DNA of 16,886 bases, from positions 13,506 through 30,391 of the forward strand of contig JAFLEE010000068.1 of NCBI GenBank assembly GCA_017302015.1, in the 5' to 3' direction. The position numbers and the translations under genes were made by a program. The stretch's first letter is position 1. Each line of letters starts with the position of its first letter. The notes under the pieces were generated by a model. It saw only the letters and a list, made by a program, of their open reading frames with translations. It had not been told where the DNA came from and ran no database searches. This stretch comes from Spirochaetota bacterium. GTDB lineage: Bacteria; Spirochaetota; UBA12135; COTS27; JAFLEE01. Positions 7,343-15,560 of the stretch are shown here, piece by piece.

Positions 7343-10300
7343 TCACTCCAATCTCAATGAATCCAACGGGCGGGCCTGTTTTCCTGCGAACGCAGCCAGG
7401 ATCACAGACGCGAACCCGACGACGGCGCACCCGGAGAAAACCGCGAGGGCGGTCGCCCAGGGGATCGCGAAGCCGAGGGAGGGGATGGCGGCGACGGCCG
7501 CGGAAAGGCCCCCAATGCCGAGTCCCAGGGCGAGCAGGAGGCTATGCTCGATCATGGCGAAACGGCGCAGCCTCTGCCCGCTGAAACCGGTGGCCCGGAG
7601 GAGCGCCCATTCCCCCCTTCGTTCCTCGAGATTGCGAAGGAGCACCACGGCGAATCCCGCCGAGCCCAAGATGAGCCCGAGCCCGCCCAAGGCCAGGAAA
7701 ACCGTCAGGTAGGTATTCTGCACCACCGTGAAGCGGGCCAAACGGTCGGGCGCGGTTTCAATCTGCGGGCCGAAATCGCGCAGGGCGCCGTGGAGGGAAT
7801 TGGAGAGGCCGGGGATGGAAGCGCGGGGCGCATCGATGAGCAGCAGGCGCGTGCCTCCGACCGACGGGAAATGCTTAAGGAGTTCCCGCTCCTCCATCAG
7901 GAGATTCCCCTGGAAGATGGAATCGGAGAGGGCGGCGACGACGCGAAGATGAAACTTCTCCCCGCGCTCATCGGCCATCTCGATCGTGTCGCCCACGGAT
8001 TTTCCGAGGTTCCATGTCAAGACCGATTCGTCGGCGATGACCGGGATGGCGCCGCCCCGGGGCGGGCCCAGGAGGGACCAAGGATTTCCGGCGGAGCCTT
8101 TTTCGACCGCGGCGAAATGGAAGGCGCCCCGTTCGGCGAACGCCGCGCTATCGACTCCGAGGATCGGGGGCGCTTTCACCCGGTGGAGATTCAGGCAACT
8201 GGCGTCGTCGCCTTCCAGGCGGCGCATGGGGGTCAGGCGCGCGCTTTCCCACTCCTTCCCCGTGAGGCCGAGGCGCTTGCGGATTTTTTCATCCCGCAAG
8301 TCCGCGGCGATGGGGAGCGTGAACTCGCCCACCACGGCGAACCCGCCGCTACCGCTTGCGAGTTCGCCCACGGCACCCCGGGGATCTTCCCGGTAGAGGG
8401 AAACGCCGACCACCATGAAGACGCCCACCGAGAGGAGCATGATCGTGGCGAGGGACCGTCCCCGATTCCTCAGGGCGCCGAGGAGGATGAAGGATAGGCG
8501 GCCGAGTTCGGGCCGGGAGGCCGCCCTGCGGGAGAAGAGTAGGCGCACCGCGGCGAGCGAGGCGGCGAGCGCCCCGACCGCGGCGAGGAAGAAGACCGGG
8601 GAGACATGGCGGCCTCCGTCGACAAGGTTCCCGATGAGCGCGCCCAGCAGGATGGCGAGACCGAGGCCCAGGGCGATAAAGGCGGGCTTCCGGCCCGTAC
8701 CGCGGCGGGCCTCCCCGGTGCGGAGTTTCTGGATGGGGGGGCGCAGCGCGCCCTGGAGGGCGACGGTCCCCGCGGCGAGGCCGCAGACGAAGGACGAAAC
8801 GAATCCCGAGACGACCGTGAGGGGTACCAAGTGGAGCGTGAGGACGGCGAAGGCCACCGCCCCGCCCCAGACGGAATTGAGCGCGGAGAGGATCGCCGCG
8901 TCGTAGAGCACCGCCACGGCGACGCCGAGGATGCCGCCGAAGAGGCTGACGAGGGCGAGTTCGCCGAGGAAGGCGAGGCGGATGCGGGACGCGGGGAAGC
9001 CCAGGGCGCGCAGGGTGGCGATCTCGTCCCGCCGGCGCTCGATGGCAAAGCCCGCCAGGAGCGCGGTGAGCAGGAGGGAAGCGCCGACGAGGAACAGGCT
9101 GAGCCCCAGGAAGAGGCCGCCCAAGTCCACCGAACCCGCGGCGCCTTGGCGCGCCTGCGCCGCCGCGGGCTTGAAGGCGAAACCCGCGGCCGCGGGCGTG
9201 AGCTGCGCGAGGATTAATTTCTCTAAAAGAACGGCATCATTGGATCCCCCCCCGCTCCAGCGGACGGCGGTGGAGGCGCCGAAGGCGTTGCTCCAAAGCC
9301 CACGGGCCGCGGCGAGGGTAAGGAAGGCCTTCGGCGTACCGCGGTGGGCCTCCCAATAGGCTTCATCTTTGGGGCGGATCTTCTTCAGGTCGACGGGGAT
9401 GCCGGGATGCCAATCGTTGCAGGAGGCGGTATCCGCGAGCCCCGGGAAGTCGGGCATGAGGGAGGCGTCCGCCGCCGCTCCTGCAAGGGGGAGGATCCGC
9501 TGGATGCGGAATCGGTTCGTCTTCTCCACGAGGCGCCGACGGTCGTCGAAGGCCCAGTAGGCGAGATCCAACGCATCCCCAGGCTGCGCGCCGAGATCGG
9601 CCGCGAGCCAATCGTTAATGAGGATGGCGTCGTCGGGTGTGCCCGATGCGACCAGGGGTTCCCCCGGGGCGGCGACCATGGAATACGGGGTGGAGCGCGT
9701 TGCCGTGCCCAGACGATTGACGAAATACGTAAAGACGGGTTTCCCGCGGGGAAGGCCGCCGGGCGCTCCGTCGTTTCCCGCCGCGAGGGCGGCCGCTTCG
9801 ATCCTTGGATCCAAGAAGATATGCTCGCTTCGGAGTTCCCGTCCCCCCCCGGGAATGTTCGTGATCGCGAGGCCGAGGTCCGAAAGCCGCCAGGCCGCGG
9901 CCAAGGATTTTTCCAGCGCGGAAATCGAGCCCCCCGTCGCCGCGACGAGGAGCAGATTGGCCTTCCCGGCCTTGCCCAGGAGTTCGGCGAGGGCTTCGCG
10001 GTCCATGAAGACCCGGGCCCCGGACGTTTGCGCCATGGCGAGATCGAAGGAACCGAACTGATCCTCGGTGAGGATGTTGGCCACGGTGACGCGGCGCATC
10101 GTAAAGGGCGTCTCGCTGGCGGCAAATGGCACGTCCCGGGGGAGCACGCCGGGTAGGTCGATGCGCAGGATGAGTTCATCCCCGGGGGCGAGGGAAAGTT
10201 TCGCGGCGCAGGCTGCGTTGATGGCGACAGCCTCGCCACCGAACTTGCTGGGGACCCAGGGGCGCGGAGCCAGGCGCCAGAAATGTTTGTCCACCCCGGT

Positions 10301-10624
10301 GACTTTGCCCCCCACGCGCAGGCGGCCCCCTTCGCCGGAGAGGGTGGCCGAAAGTTCAAGTACCGAAGCGGTCTTCAGGTCGCCGTGGGCGGCGAGATCC
10401 TCGGCGAGGGCCGCGCGAAAGAGGCGTTCCCCCGTGGCAAGCGTATGGGTCGCTGCCCCGAGGCGCCGGCGCGCTTGGTCGGCCAGGCTCCCGCGCAGGG
10501 AATCTCCCACCACCAGGGCGCCGACGATGGCGGTGGTCGTGACCGCGCAGGCGAGGAGGGTGCCGAGATGGGAACGGAAATGGTAGCGGAAGCCGCGGAC
10601 GGCGAAGGAGAGGAGGCTCTTCAT
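7343..10624 (-). CDS. Large ABC permease with two FtsX domains (YbbP-like)
   Basis: This 1093-residue inner-membrane protein has about ten helices: 21-40, 503-525, 552-574, two within 590-622, 648-666, 675-695, 724-741, 972-996, and a C-terminal group at 1024-1079. The order is helix, large external domain (41-500), first FtsX core with ERRRDEIATLRALGFPASRIR's equivalent coupling motif at 529-548, linker helices, second external domain (742-970), then a second FtsX core with coupling motif at 999-1020. This duplicated layout matches YbbP-type permeases, which pair with a LolD-like ATPase and are thought to move lipids or hydrophobic molecules, or to extract substrates from the membrane. The ATPase gene ends 21 bp upstream. 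No Shine-Dalgarno site is visible: the leader before ATG is a pyrimidine tract. It is the last gene of the propeller/glycosyltransferase/ABC operon. The cargo may be a glycosylated envelope product, which is inference from context. Confidence 0.93.
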   Translation of the reverse strand: MKSLLSFAVRGFRYHFRSHLGTLLACAVTTTAIVGALVVGDSLRGSLADQARRRLGAATHTLATGERLFRAALAEDLAAHGDLKTASVLELSATLSGEGGRLRVGGKVTGVDKHFWRLAPRPWVPSKFGGEAVAINAACAAKLSLAPGDELILRIDLPGVLPRDVPFAASETPFTMRRVTVANILTEDQFGSFDLAMAQTSGARVFMDREALAELLGKAGKANLLLVAATGGSISALEKSLAAAWRLSDLGLAITNIPGGGRELRSEHIFLDPRIEAAALAAGNDGAPGGLPRGKPVFTYFVNRLGTATRSTPYSMVAAPGEPLVASGTPDDAILINDWLAADLGAQPGDALDLAYWAFDDRRRLVEKTNRFRIQRILPLAGAAADASLMPDFPGLADTASCNDWHPGIPVDLKKIRPKDEAYWEAHRGTPKAFLTLAAARGLWSNAFGASTAVRWSGGGSNDAVLLEKLILAQLTPAAAGFAFKPAAAQARQGAAGSVDLGGLFLGLSLFLVGASLLLTALLAGFAIERRRDEIATLRALGFPASRIRLAFLGELALVSLFGGILGVAVAVLYDAAILSALNSVWGGAVAFAVLTLHLVPLTVVSGFVSSFVCGLAAGTVALQGALRPPIQKLRTGEARRGTGRKPAFIALGLGLAILLGALIGNLVDGGRHVSPVFFLAAVGALAASLAAVRLLFSRRAASRPELGRLSFILLGALRNRGRSLATIMLLSVGVFMVVGVSLYREDPRGAVGELASGSGGFAVVGEFTLPIAADLRDEKIRKRLGLTGKEWESARLTPMRRLEGDDASCLNLHRVKAPPILGVDSAAFAERGAFHFAAVEKGSAGNPWSLLGPPRGGAIPVIADESVLTWNLGKSVGDTIEMADERGEKFHLRVVAALSDSIFQGNLLMEERELLKHFPSVGGTRLLLIDAPRASIPGLSNSLHGALRDFGPQIETAPDRLARFTVVQNTYLTVFLALGGLGLILGSAGFAVVLLRNLEERRGEWALLRATGFSGQRLRRFAMIEHSLLLALGLGIGGLSAAVAAIPSLGFAIPWATALAVFSGCAVVGFASVILAAFAGKQARPLDSLRLE

Positions 10625-10645
10625 GGGGGAGGGACCGGTGGGACT

Positions 10646-11332
10646 TCAACCCGGGCGAAGGCGGCCATCCACGAGTTCCATCCGCCGATCCATGCGGAGG
10701 GCGACCGAAGGGGCATGGGTGACCGTGATGAGGGAGAGCCCCTCTTCTCGGACCAGCTCGAGGAGGAGGTCGAGGATTTCCCGGGAGCCTTTCGCGTCGA
10801 GGGACCCGGTGGGTTCATCGGCGAGGAGCAGGGCGGGGCGGGAGACGAGGGCGCGCACCAGGGCCACGCGCTGGCGTTCGCCGCCGGAGAGGATCCCCGG
10901 TAGGGCATCCCGCCGCGGTCCGAGCCCGACGCGTTCCAGGAGACGCTCGGCCCGCTTCACATCTTCCGCATCCACCTTCTTCTTGAAGGCGAGGCGGGGG
11001 ACGAGGGCGTTCTCGAGGGCGGTGCATTGGGGGAGCAGGTGGTGGAGTTGGAAGACGAAGCCGATTTCCCGGTTGCGAAGCGCGGCGCGCTGCGCCTCGG
11101 TGAGTTCGCGAATGGATTCGCCTTTGTAGGCGAGTGTGCCCCCGTCGGGGAGGTCGAGGGCCCCGATCAGGTTGAGGAGGGTGCTTTTCCCCGAGCCCGA
11201 GGGCCCCATGATGGCAAGCGAGGCGCCGCTCTCCAGGTCGAGATCCACCCCTTTGAGCACTTCCACCGGGGCCGCGCCGGGAACCGAAAAGGCTTTGGTG
11301 ACGGCGCGAAGCGCCAGGAGGGGGCCGCTCAT
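10646..11332 (-). CDS. ABC transporter ATP-binding protein, LolD/YbbA type
   Basis: This 228-residue ATPase is of the size usual for LolD/YbbA. Motifs: Walker A GPSGSGKS (43-50), Q-loop Gln95, signature LSGGE (148-152), Walker B ALLLADEP (167-174), and H-loop His206. The frame is open far upstream, to 11923, but homology to ABC ATPases begins only at this ATG. That start overlaps the glycosyltransferase stop as ATGA, a 4-bp coupling junction, and is preceded by GGGGAAAG. The ATPase gene of the other operon has the same ribosome-site sequence. It energises the two-FtsX-domain permease encoded immediately downstream. It differs clearly in sequence from the other ATPase in the window, so the two are separate systems rather than a recent duplication. 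Confidence 0.95.
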   Translation of the reverse strand: MSGPLLALRAVTKAFSVPGAAPVEVLKGVDLDLESGASLAIMGPSGSGKSTLLNLIGALDLPDGGTLAYKGESIRELTEAQRAALRNREIGFVFQLHHLLPQCTALENALVPRLAFKKKVDAEDVKRAERLLERVGLGPRRDALPGILSGGERQRVALVRALVSRPALLLADEPTGSLDAKGSREILDLLLELVREEGLSLITVTHAPSVALRMDRRMELVDGRLRPG

Positions 11333-12633
11333 CGCTTTCCCCGTTGGGTCCGCACTTGGAGGCTCCGGTAGATGAAGTCCATCTTTTTCACCATCGCCTC
11401 CACGCTGTACTTTTTCCGCACCGATTCTTGGCCGCGTCGGCCGAGTTTGCCCGCGAGGGCGCGATCGGTGAGGAGTTCGGTGAGGGCCTTGGCGAGGTGG
11501 GCGGCGTCGTTGGGGGCGTAGATGAGGCCCCCCCCGGTGTCCTTCACGATCTCGGGGAACGCCCCCGCATCGGGTTGCACCACCGGCACGCCCGCGGCCA
11601 TGGCTTCGATCTGGTAGGTGCCGAACGCCTCGCCCCCGGGGACCGGCACCGAGAGCACCGTGAGGCCGCGCAGGAAGGCCCGCAGGTCGCTTGCGAACGC
11701 GTCGGGGATGAAGGACACATCCCCCAGGATCCCGGCGCGGGAAAGTCTGCGCTTGGCGCGGCGCAGGAAGGCCCCGTCGTCGCCCGTGAGCCCGCCCGTG
11801 AGGTGGAGGCGGGCCGCGGCGAGGCGCGGATCCTTCTTGACGAGGGCGAACGCGTCGAGGAGGACATCCAGGCCCAGGGTCGGCGAGAGCCGGGAGAGGA
11901 ATCCGATGACCGGGGGGTCCCACGGGAGCGCGGAGGCCGACCGGCCACGGGTCTCGACGCCGATGGGCACCACGTGGAGTTTCTTCGGCGGGATCGAAAG
12001 GCGGCGGCGCATCTTCTCCCCGTAGGTTTTGCTCACGGAGACGAACGCATCCACATGGCGGGCCTGCTCGGCCATGATCGACCAGGCGGTGTCGTCGTGG
12101 GGGTGCTCCATGGCCTCCACCCAGGTGTCCTCATCCTGTAGGCTGCAGATGATGCGGGCGCCGGTTTCCCGGCGGATGCGGGGGGCCAAGCCGAGGATGA
12201 GGGCGTTGGAGAGGTGGACGAGGTCGGGCTTTTCCACCCGCTTCAACCAGGTCACGAGTTCGTCCAGGGCCGCCGCCTGGTGGCCGAGTTCGCCCCGCAG
12301 CACCGAGAGGGTCATGCCCTCCAGGCCGCGCACCCGGGTGGATCCGGCCCGGGCGCTGGCGAAGCGGAGGAAAAAGGGGCGGTCGAAGAAGCGTTTGAGC
12401 CAAGCGGGCGCGCGGCGGAAGAGGGGGAACTTTTCCTGGAGGTAGAGGTTGATGGCCCCGAAGAAGACGGGGGCCCCGGGGGTCGCGGCGGCGCCGGTGA
12501 GGGGAAGGTACATCGGGCTCACCACCACGTCGTGGCCGCCGCGGCGCAGCAGGCGGATCATGGCCCCGTCGCGGAAGCAATTCTGGCAATAGAAGGTGCC
12601 CCCGAAGCCGGGCACCACATAGACGATCTTCAT
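11329..12633 (-). CDS. Family 4 (GT-B) glycosyltransferase
   Basis: This 434-residue cytoplasmic enzyme is predicted to transfer a sugar from a nucleotide donor to an acceptor, probably an envelope glycan or lipid. The N-terminal Rossmann half opens with MKIVYVVPGFGG, the acceptor side. The C-terminal half begins near IGFLSRLSPTLGLDVLLDAF (243-262), the usual donor-domain entry of GT4 enzymes. The retaining GT4 signature E-x7-E is present as Glu335 and Glu343 within PGGEAFGTYQIEAMAAGVPVV. A Cys-x2-Cys pair (16 and 19) lies in the Gly-rich N-terminal loop and is not typical of GT4 in general. The start overlaps the propeller stop as ATGA and has GGAGG six bases upstream. The stop overlaps the ABC ATPase start. 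This packing suggests the product is exported or remodelled by the adjacent ABC system. Donor and acceptor are unknown. Confidence 0.92.
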   Translation of the reverse strand: MKIVYVVPGFGGTFYCQNCFRDGAMIRLLRRGGHDVVVSPMYLPLTGAAATPGAPVFFGAINLYLQEKFPLFRRAPAWLKRFFDRPFFLRFASARAGSTRVRGLEGMTLSVLRGELGHQAAALDELVTWLKRVEKPDLVHLSNALILGLAPRIRRETGARIICSLQDEDTWVEAMEHPHDDTAWSIMAEQARHVDAFVSVSKTYGEKMRRRLSIPPKKLHVVPIGVETRGRSASALPWDPPVIGFLSRLSPTLGLDVLLDAFALVKKDPRLAAARLHLTGGLTGDDGAFLRRAKRRLSRAGILGDVSFIPDAFASDLRAFLRGLTVLSVPVPGGEAFGTYQIEAMAAGVPVVQPDAGAFPEIVKDTGGGLIYAPNDAAHLAKALTELLTDRALAGKLGRRGQESVRKKYSVEAMVKKMDFIYRSLQVRTQRGKR

Positions 12634-13808
12634 TTCGGGCCTCCGAAGGCGTAGAGGGTCCCGTCTTCCGCGGCGATGAGGAGGAGCCCGTCGACCACCG
12701 CGGGCGAGCCCGTGATGCGCGCGCCCGTGTCGTAGGACCAGGCGACGCTTCCGTCGGTGAGCCTGAGCGAGTAGACCGAGCCGTCCATGGAGCCGAAGAC
12801 CACGCGGTCCGAGACGAGCACCGGCGAACTATCGATGCCGCCACGGGCGAGAAACACCCATTTCTTCTTGCCGCTGGCGCGGTTGAGGCAATGGAGCCGG
12901 TTGTCCCGGGACCCGGCGAGCACCGAGGCGGCCCCGACGGCGGGGCTCGAGAAGAAGGGGCCGGCGTCTTCATCGCCCACCTGCCAAACGATCTGCCCCT
13001 TCGCCAGGTTCACGGCGAGGAGTTTTCCGGCGTGGTTCCCGAAGTACGCGAAGCCCTCGGAGAGCGCGGGAGAGGCGGGGAGGTAGGCCCCCGCGTCCAC
13101 CGAGGCCAGGGCCTTCCCGTCCTCGGAAAGCACGCGCAGGAACCCGTCGCATCCGCCGAAGGCGATGCGGTTCCCGTCCACCGCCGGGGCGCCGTTGATG
13201 TAATTGTCCACGGGGAAACTCCACTTCTTCTTCCCCGAGGGATCGTAGGCGTGCAGGGCATTGTCATAGGCGCCGAATAGGATGAGCGGGGAGTTCCCCC
13301 GCACGAGGAGCCCCGGCGCCCCCATGATCTGGCCGTCGAGGAGGGACTTCCAACGCAGCGTCCCCTTCTTGGCATCGAGGGCGAAGAAATTCCCGTCGCT
13401 CCCGCCGATGAACAGGGTCTCGCCCACGAGGAGTCCCGGCGCGTCCACGGCGTTGCTGGTGGCGAAGGACCAAAGGGGTTTGCCGGTGGCGAGCGCGATG
13501 GCCCAGACGTTCCGGTCGCCCGAACCGAAATACGCCACGCCTCCGGAGACGACGGGGGTCGAGACCGTCTTCTTCCCGGTCTTGAACGACCAGATTCGTT
13601 TCAGGTTGTCGGAAAGCTTCCCTTGGGCGAGGCCCGTTTGCTGGGGATTCCCCCGCCAGGAGGGCCAATCGGCGGCGGGAAGGAGGGAGAGGAGGAGGAG
13701 GAGGAACCCTATCCCCCCGGCCCCCTTTCCCTTGGCCGAAAGCCAAGGGAAAGGGGGGGGAGGAGTTTGGGTTCGGGGCGGGGTCAAGGGGGGAATTGAA
13801 CGAGACAT
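12630..13808 (-). CDS. Secreted PQQ-like beta-propeller repeat protein
   Basis: Read from ATG at 13808 the protein has 392 residues. Residues 33-43 are a short Leu-rich core and Pro-Ala-Ala follows, so a signal peptide cut near residue 46 is likely. The mature part opens with DWPSWRGNPQQTG (47-59), the hallmark start of PQQ-like quinoprotein propellers. About seven blades follow, each of some 40-45 residues with the pattern of Val-x-Phe/Gly strand, Asp-Gly or Gly-Asp turn, Ala-Leu-Asp-x-x-x-Gly and a Trp. Examples lie near 91-114, 131-153, 175-196, 213-232, 253-275, 294-317, 335-357 and 376-391. There is no enzymatic dehydrogenase motif, so a BamB-like scaffold or binding role is more likely than alcohol oxidation. 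The start is uncertain: the ATG lacks a ribosome site, and residues 12-35 are encoded by a REP-like palindrome. It leads the operon with the glycosyltransferase and ABC exporter. Confidence 0.88.
   Translation of the reverse strand: MSRSIPPLTPPRTQTPPPPFPWLSAKGKGAGGIGFLLLLLSLLPAADWPSWRGNPQQTGLAQGKLSDNLKRIWSFKTGKKTVSTPVVSGGVAYFGSGDRNVWAIALATGKPLWSFATSNAVDAPGLLVGETLFIGGSDGNFFALDAKKGTLRWKSLLDGQIMGAPGLLVRGNSPLILFGAYDNALHAYDPSGKKKWSFPVDNYINGAPAVDGNRIAFGGCDGFLRVLSEDGKALASVDAGAYLPASPALSEGFAYFGNHAGKLLAVNLAKGQIVWQVGDEDAGPFFSSPAVGAASVLAGSRDNRLHCLNRASGKKKWVFLARGGIDSSPVLVSDRVVFGSMDGSVYSLRLTDGSVAWSYDTGARITGSPAVVDGLLLIAAEDGTLYAFGGPK
13704..13774. repeat. REP-like palindrome within the start of the propeller gene
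   Basis: The core 13721-13757 is a perfect 16-bp inverted repeat, CCCCCTTTCCCTTGGC, with a 5-base loop. Outer arms GAACCC (13704-13709) and GGGTTC (13769-13774) extend it imperfectly to about 71 bases. The composition and nested arms are like those of dispersed extragenic palindromes in many environmental bacteria. It lies inside the frame read as the propeller signal peptide. Only one copy is seen here, so repetition in the genome is inferred. Confidence 0.8.
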
Positions 13809-13900
13809 AAGGGAGGGAGTCTTTTTTGACGTGCGAGAGGACGTCGCTTGGGGTGTCGGGGAGGAATGGGTGCGTGATTTGATGGTGGTGATGACGCCTG

Positions 13901-13931
13901 ATATAATATATGAAAATGACATAAAAGTGCC
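13901..13931 (-). promoter_or_regulatory. AT-rich candidate promoter of the propeller/glycosyltransferase/ABC operon
   Basis: Between the redox operon stop (13995) and the propeller start (13808) only this stretch is strongly AT-rich. On the minus strand it reads GGCACTTTTAT (13931-13921), then TATATT (13910-13905) as a possible -10. No good -35 match is present. GGCACTTT also occurs in the leader of the DUF6785 operon. The remaining bases of this gap show no gene and no clear terminator for the redox operon. Confidence 0.3.
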
Positions 13932-13994
13932 GTGGATTATTGGGAGATGTCGGAAAGGGTTCGAAATGGGAATCGCTTTCATTCTGTTTCTCGA

Positions 13995-15557
13995 TCATTT
14001 ATCCGCGTAGGCGAGGGCGCCCGTCGGGCAGAGGTCGACGCAGGCGCGGATGTCCTCTTCGCGGCCGTCCAGGGGGCCGTTCCAGGGGACCTCCACCCTG
14101 ATTTCATAGCCGCGGCGCACGAAGGTGAAGCCGTTCTTCATGCCCGCCTTTTCCGAGAGGCGCACGCAGATGCCGCACTTGACGCATTTGCCCTGCTCGA
14201 GGAGGACGTCGGGGCTCGGGTGCTCCTGGGTGAAATCGCCCCGGCGGGCGAGGGGCCAGGCATCGCGGCGCGCGCCGTAGGCGGTGGCGTGCTCGCGCAG
14301 GCCGCAGGCATCCCGGGCGCGGCAATCGCAGTGCAGGCAGCGCAGGGCCTCTTTGCGGGCCTCCTCCATCGAAAAGCCGTCGTGCTCGCCATTCGTGAAG
14401 GCCTTGGCGTGGCGGGGGGAAGCGTCGGCGGTGGCGAGGAAGCGCTCGAGCTCGCCCTCGAAAAGTTTTCCCATTTGGGAGTTGAAGCGCGCCGGCGGAC
14501 GGCTGGCTTCGCCGCTTTGGATGAACCGGTCGGCGATCTGGGCGAGTTCCTTCCCGTCGGCCATGGAACGGATGGCCATGCGGCTTAAGGTCGACGCGGT
14601 GCCGCGGGAGAAGACGCCCCGGCGGCTGGTCTCGAAACTTTCGCTGACCTGGACGCCCCGGGCATGGGTGGCCACGCCGATGGAGGCGAGGAGCTCGGGG
14701 TCGATGATCCCGGTGGCGAGGATCACCGCGTCCATGGCGGCGAGTTCCCGGTCCCAGAGGGAGCGGTCGACCTTGGCGCCCATGGCGAAAACCACGCCGA
14801 GGTCGCGGATCGCCGCGATGTCCCCCTCGAGGGCGGCGCGGGGCAATTTTTCCTCGGGCACCTCGTAGCGCAGGGTGCCGCCGGCTTCCTCGTGGTCGTC
14901 GAAGACCGTGACCCCGTGTCCGAGGCGCGCCAAATAGAAGGCGGCCGCCAGGCCCGCGGGGCCCGCTCCCACGACCGCGGCGCGCTTCCCGGTCGGCGGC
15001 GCCTTCGGCGGCGTTTGGGATCCCCGATGGCGGTCGCCGTCGGCGCTCCAGCGCTTGAGGAGGCAGATGGAGACGGCCTCGTCGTGCTGTTTGCGCCGGC
15101 AGATCTTCTCGCAGGGCGCGGGGCAGATGCGACCCACCACCGAGGGGAGCGCGATATCCTTCTTCACCACACGGATCGCCTCGTCGAGGTCGCCACCGGC
15201 GATGGCCCGGATCATGCGGGGGATCTCCATGTGGGCGGGGCAACCGCGCTCGCAGGGCGCGTCGCAATCCCCGGTGTGCTCGCTGAGGAGCAGGTCGAGG
15301 GTGGCGCGGCGGGAGGCCTGGATTTCCTCCCCGTGGGTCTCGATCTCCATCCCGTCCACCGCCGGCACGCTGCAGGAGGGGATGAGGCGGTTGGCGCGCA
15401 CATCGCGCACCAGGCACATCATGCAGGAGGTGTGGAGCGGTCCGTCCTTCAAATGGCAGAGGGTGGGCACCTCGGCGCCGCCTAAGCGCGCGGCGTCGAG
15501 CACGTAGGCGCCCGGGGCGACCGCCACCGATTTTCCGTCGATCGTGAGTTTCACCAT
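13995..15557 (-). CDS. Fused 2Fe-2S / GltD-like FAD / 4Fe-4S oxidoreductase subunit
   Basis: This 520-residue cytoplasmic protein is built as electron wiring. Residues 1-80 are a NuoG-like 2Fe-2S domain with Cys34, 45, 48 and 62. Residues 94-155 are a GltD-type 4Fe-4S entry: HTGDCDAPCERGCP with Cys98, 102, 106, then GRICPAPCEKIC with Cys145, 149, 153. Residues 192-225 bind FAD (GAGPAG, 197-202), and DAVILATGI (276-284) closes that fold. GltD normally has a second Rossmann domain for NAD(P)H here. It is absent, and the chain runs straight to the terminal FAD motif (about 312-347). The C-terminus adds a Cys cluster (407, 410, 412, 418) and a ferredoxin-like set (458, 461, 464, 506, 510). It begins 3 bases after the NuoF-like stop, so NADH electrons probably arrive through that partner. 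The terminal acceptor or catalytic subunit is not in the window. Confidence 0.9.
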   Translation of the reverse strand: MVKLTIDGKSVAVAPGAYVLDAARLGGAEVPTLCHLKDGPLHTSCMMCLVRDVRANRLIPSCSVPAVDGMEIETHGEEIQASRRATLDLLLSEHTGDCDAPCERGCPAHMEIPRMIRAIAGGDLDEAIRVVKKDIALPSVVGRICPAPCEKICRRKQHDEAVSICLLKRWSADGDRHRGSQTPPKAPPTGKRAAVVGAGPAGLAAAFYLARLGHGVTVFDDHEEAGGTLRYEVPEEKLPRAALEGDIAAIRDLGVVFAMGAKVDRSLWDRELAAMDAVILATGIIDPELLASIGVATHARGVQVSESFETSRRGVFSRGTASTLSRMAIRSMADGKELAQIADRFIQSGEASRPPARFNSQMGKLFEGELERFLATADASPRHAKAFTNGEHDGFSMEEARKEALRCLHCDCRARDACGLREHATAYGARRDAWPLARRGDFTQEHPSPDVLLEQGKCVKCGICVRLSEKAGMKNGFTFVRRGYEIRVEVPWNGPLDGREEDIRACVDLCPTGALAYADK

Positions 15558-15560
15558 GGC

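Noticed and set aside
11333-11923. N-terminal extension of the second ABC ATPase
   Set aside because: The extension is Arg/Pro-rich, antisense-like in composition and overlaps the glycosyltransferase in another frame. Homology starts at the ATG at 11332, which forms an ATGA junction.
13809-13982. Longer start of the propeller protein at 13982
   Set aside because: It would put about 58 Ser/Thr/Pro-rich residues before the signal peptide and run across the AT-rich promoter-like stretch.
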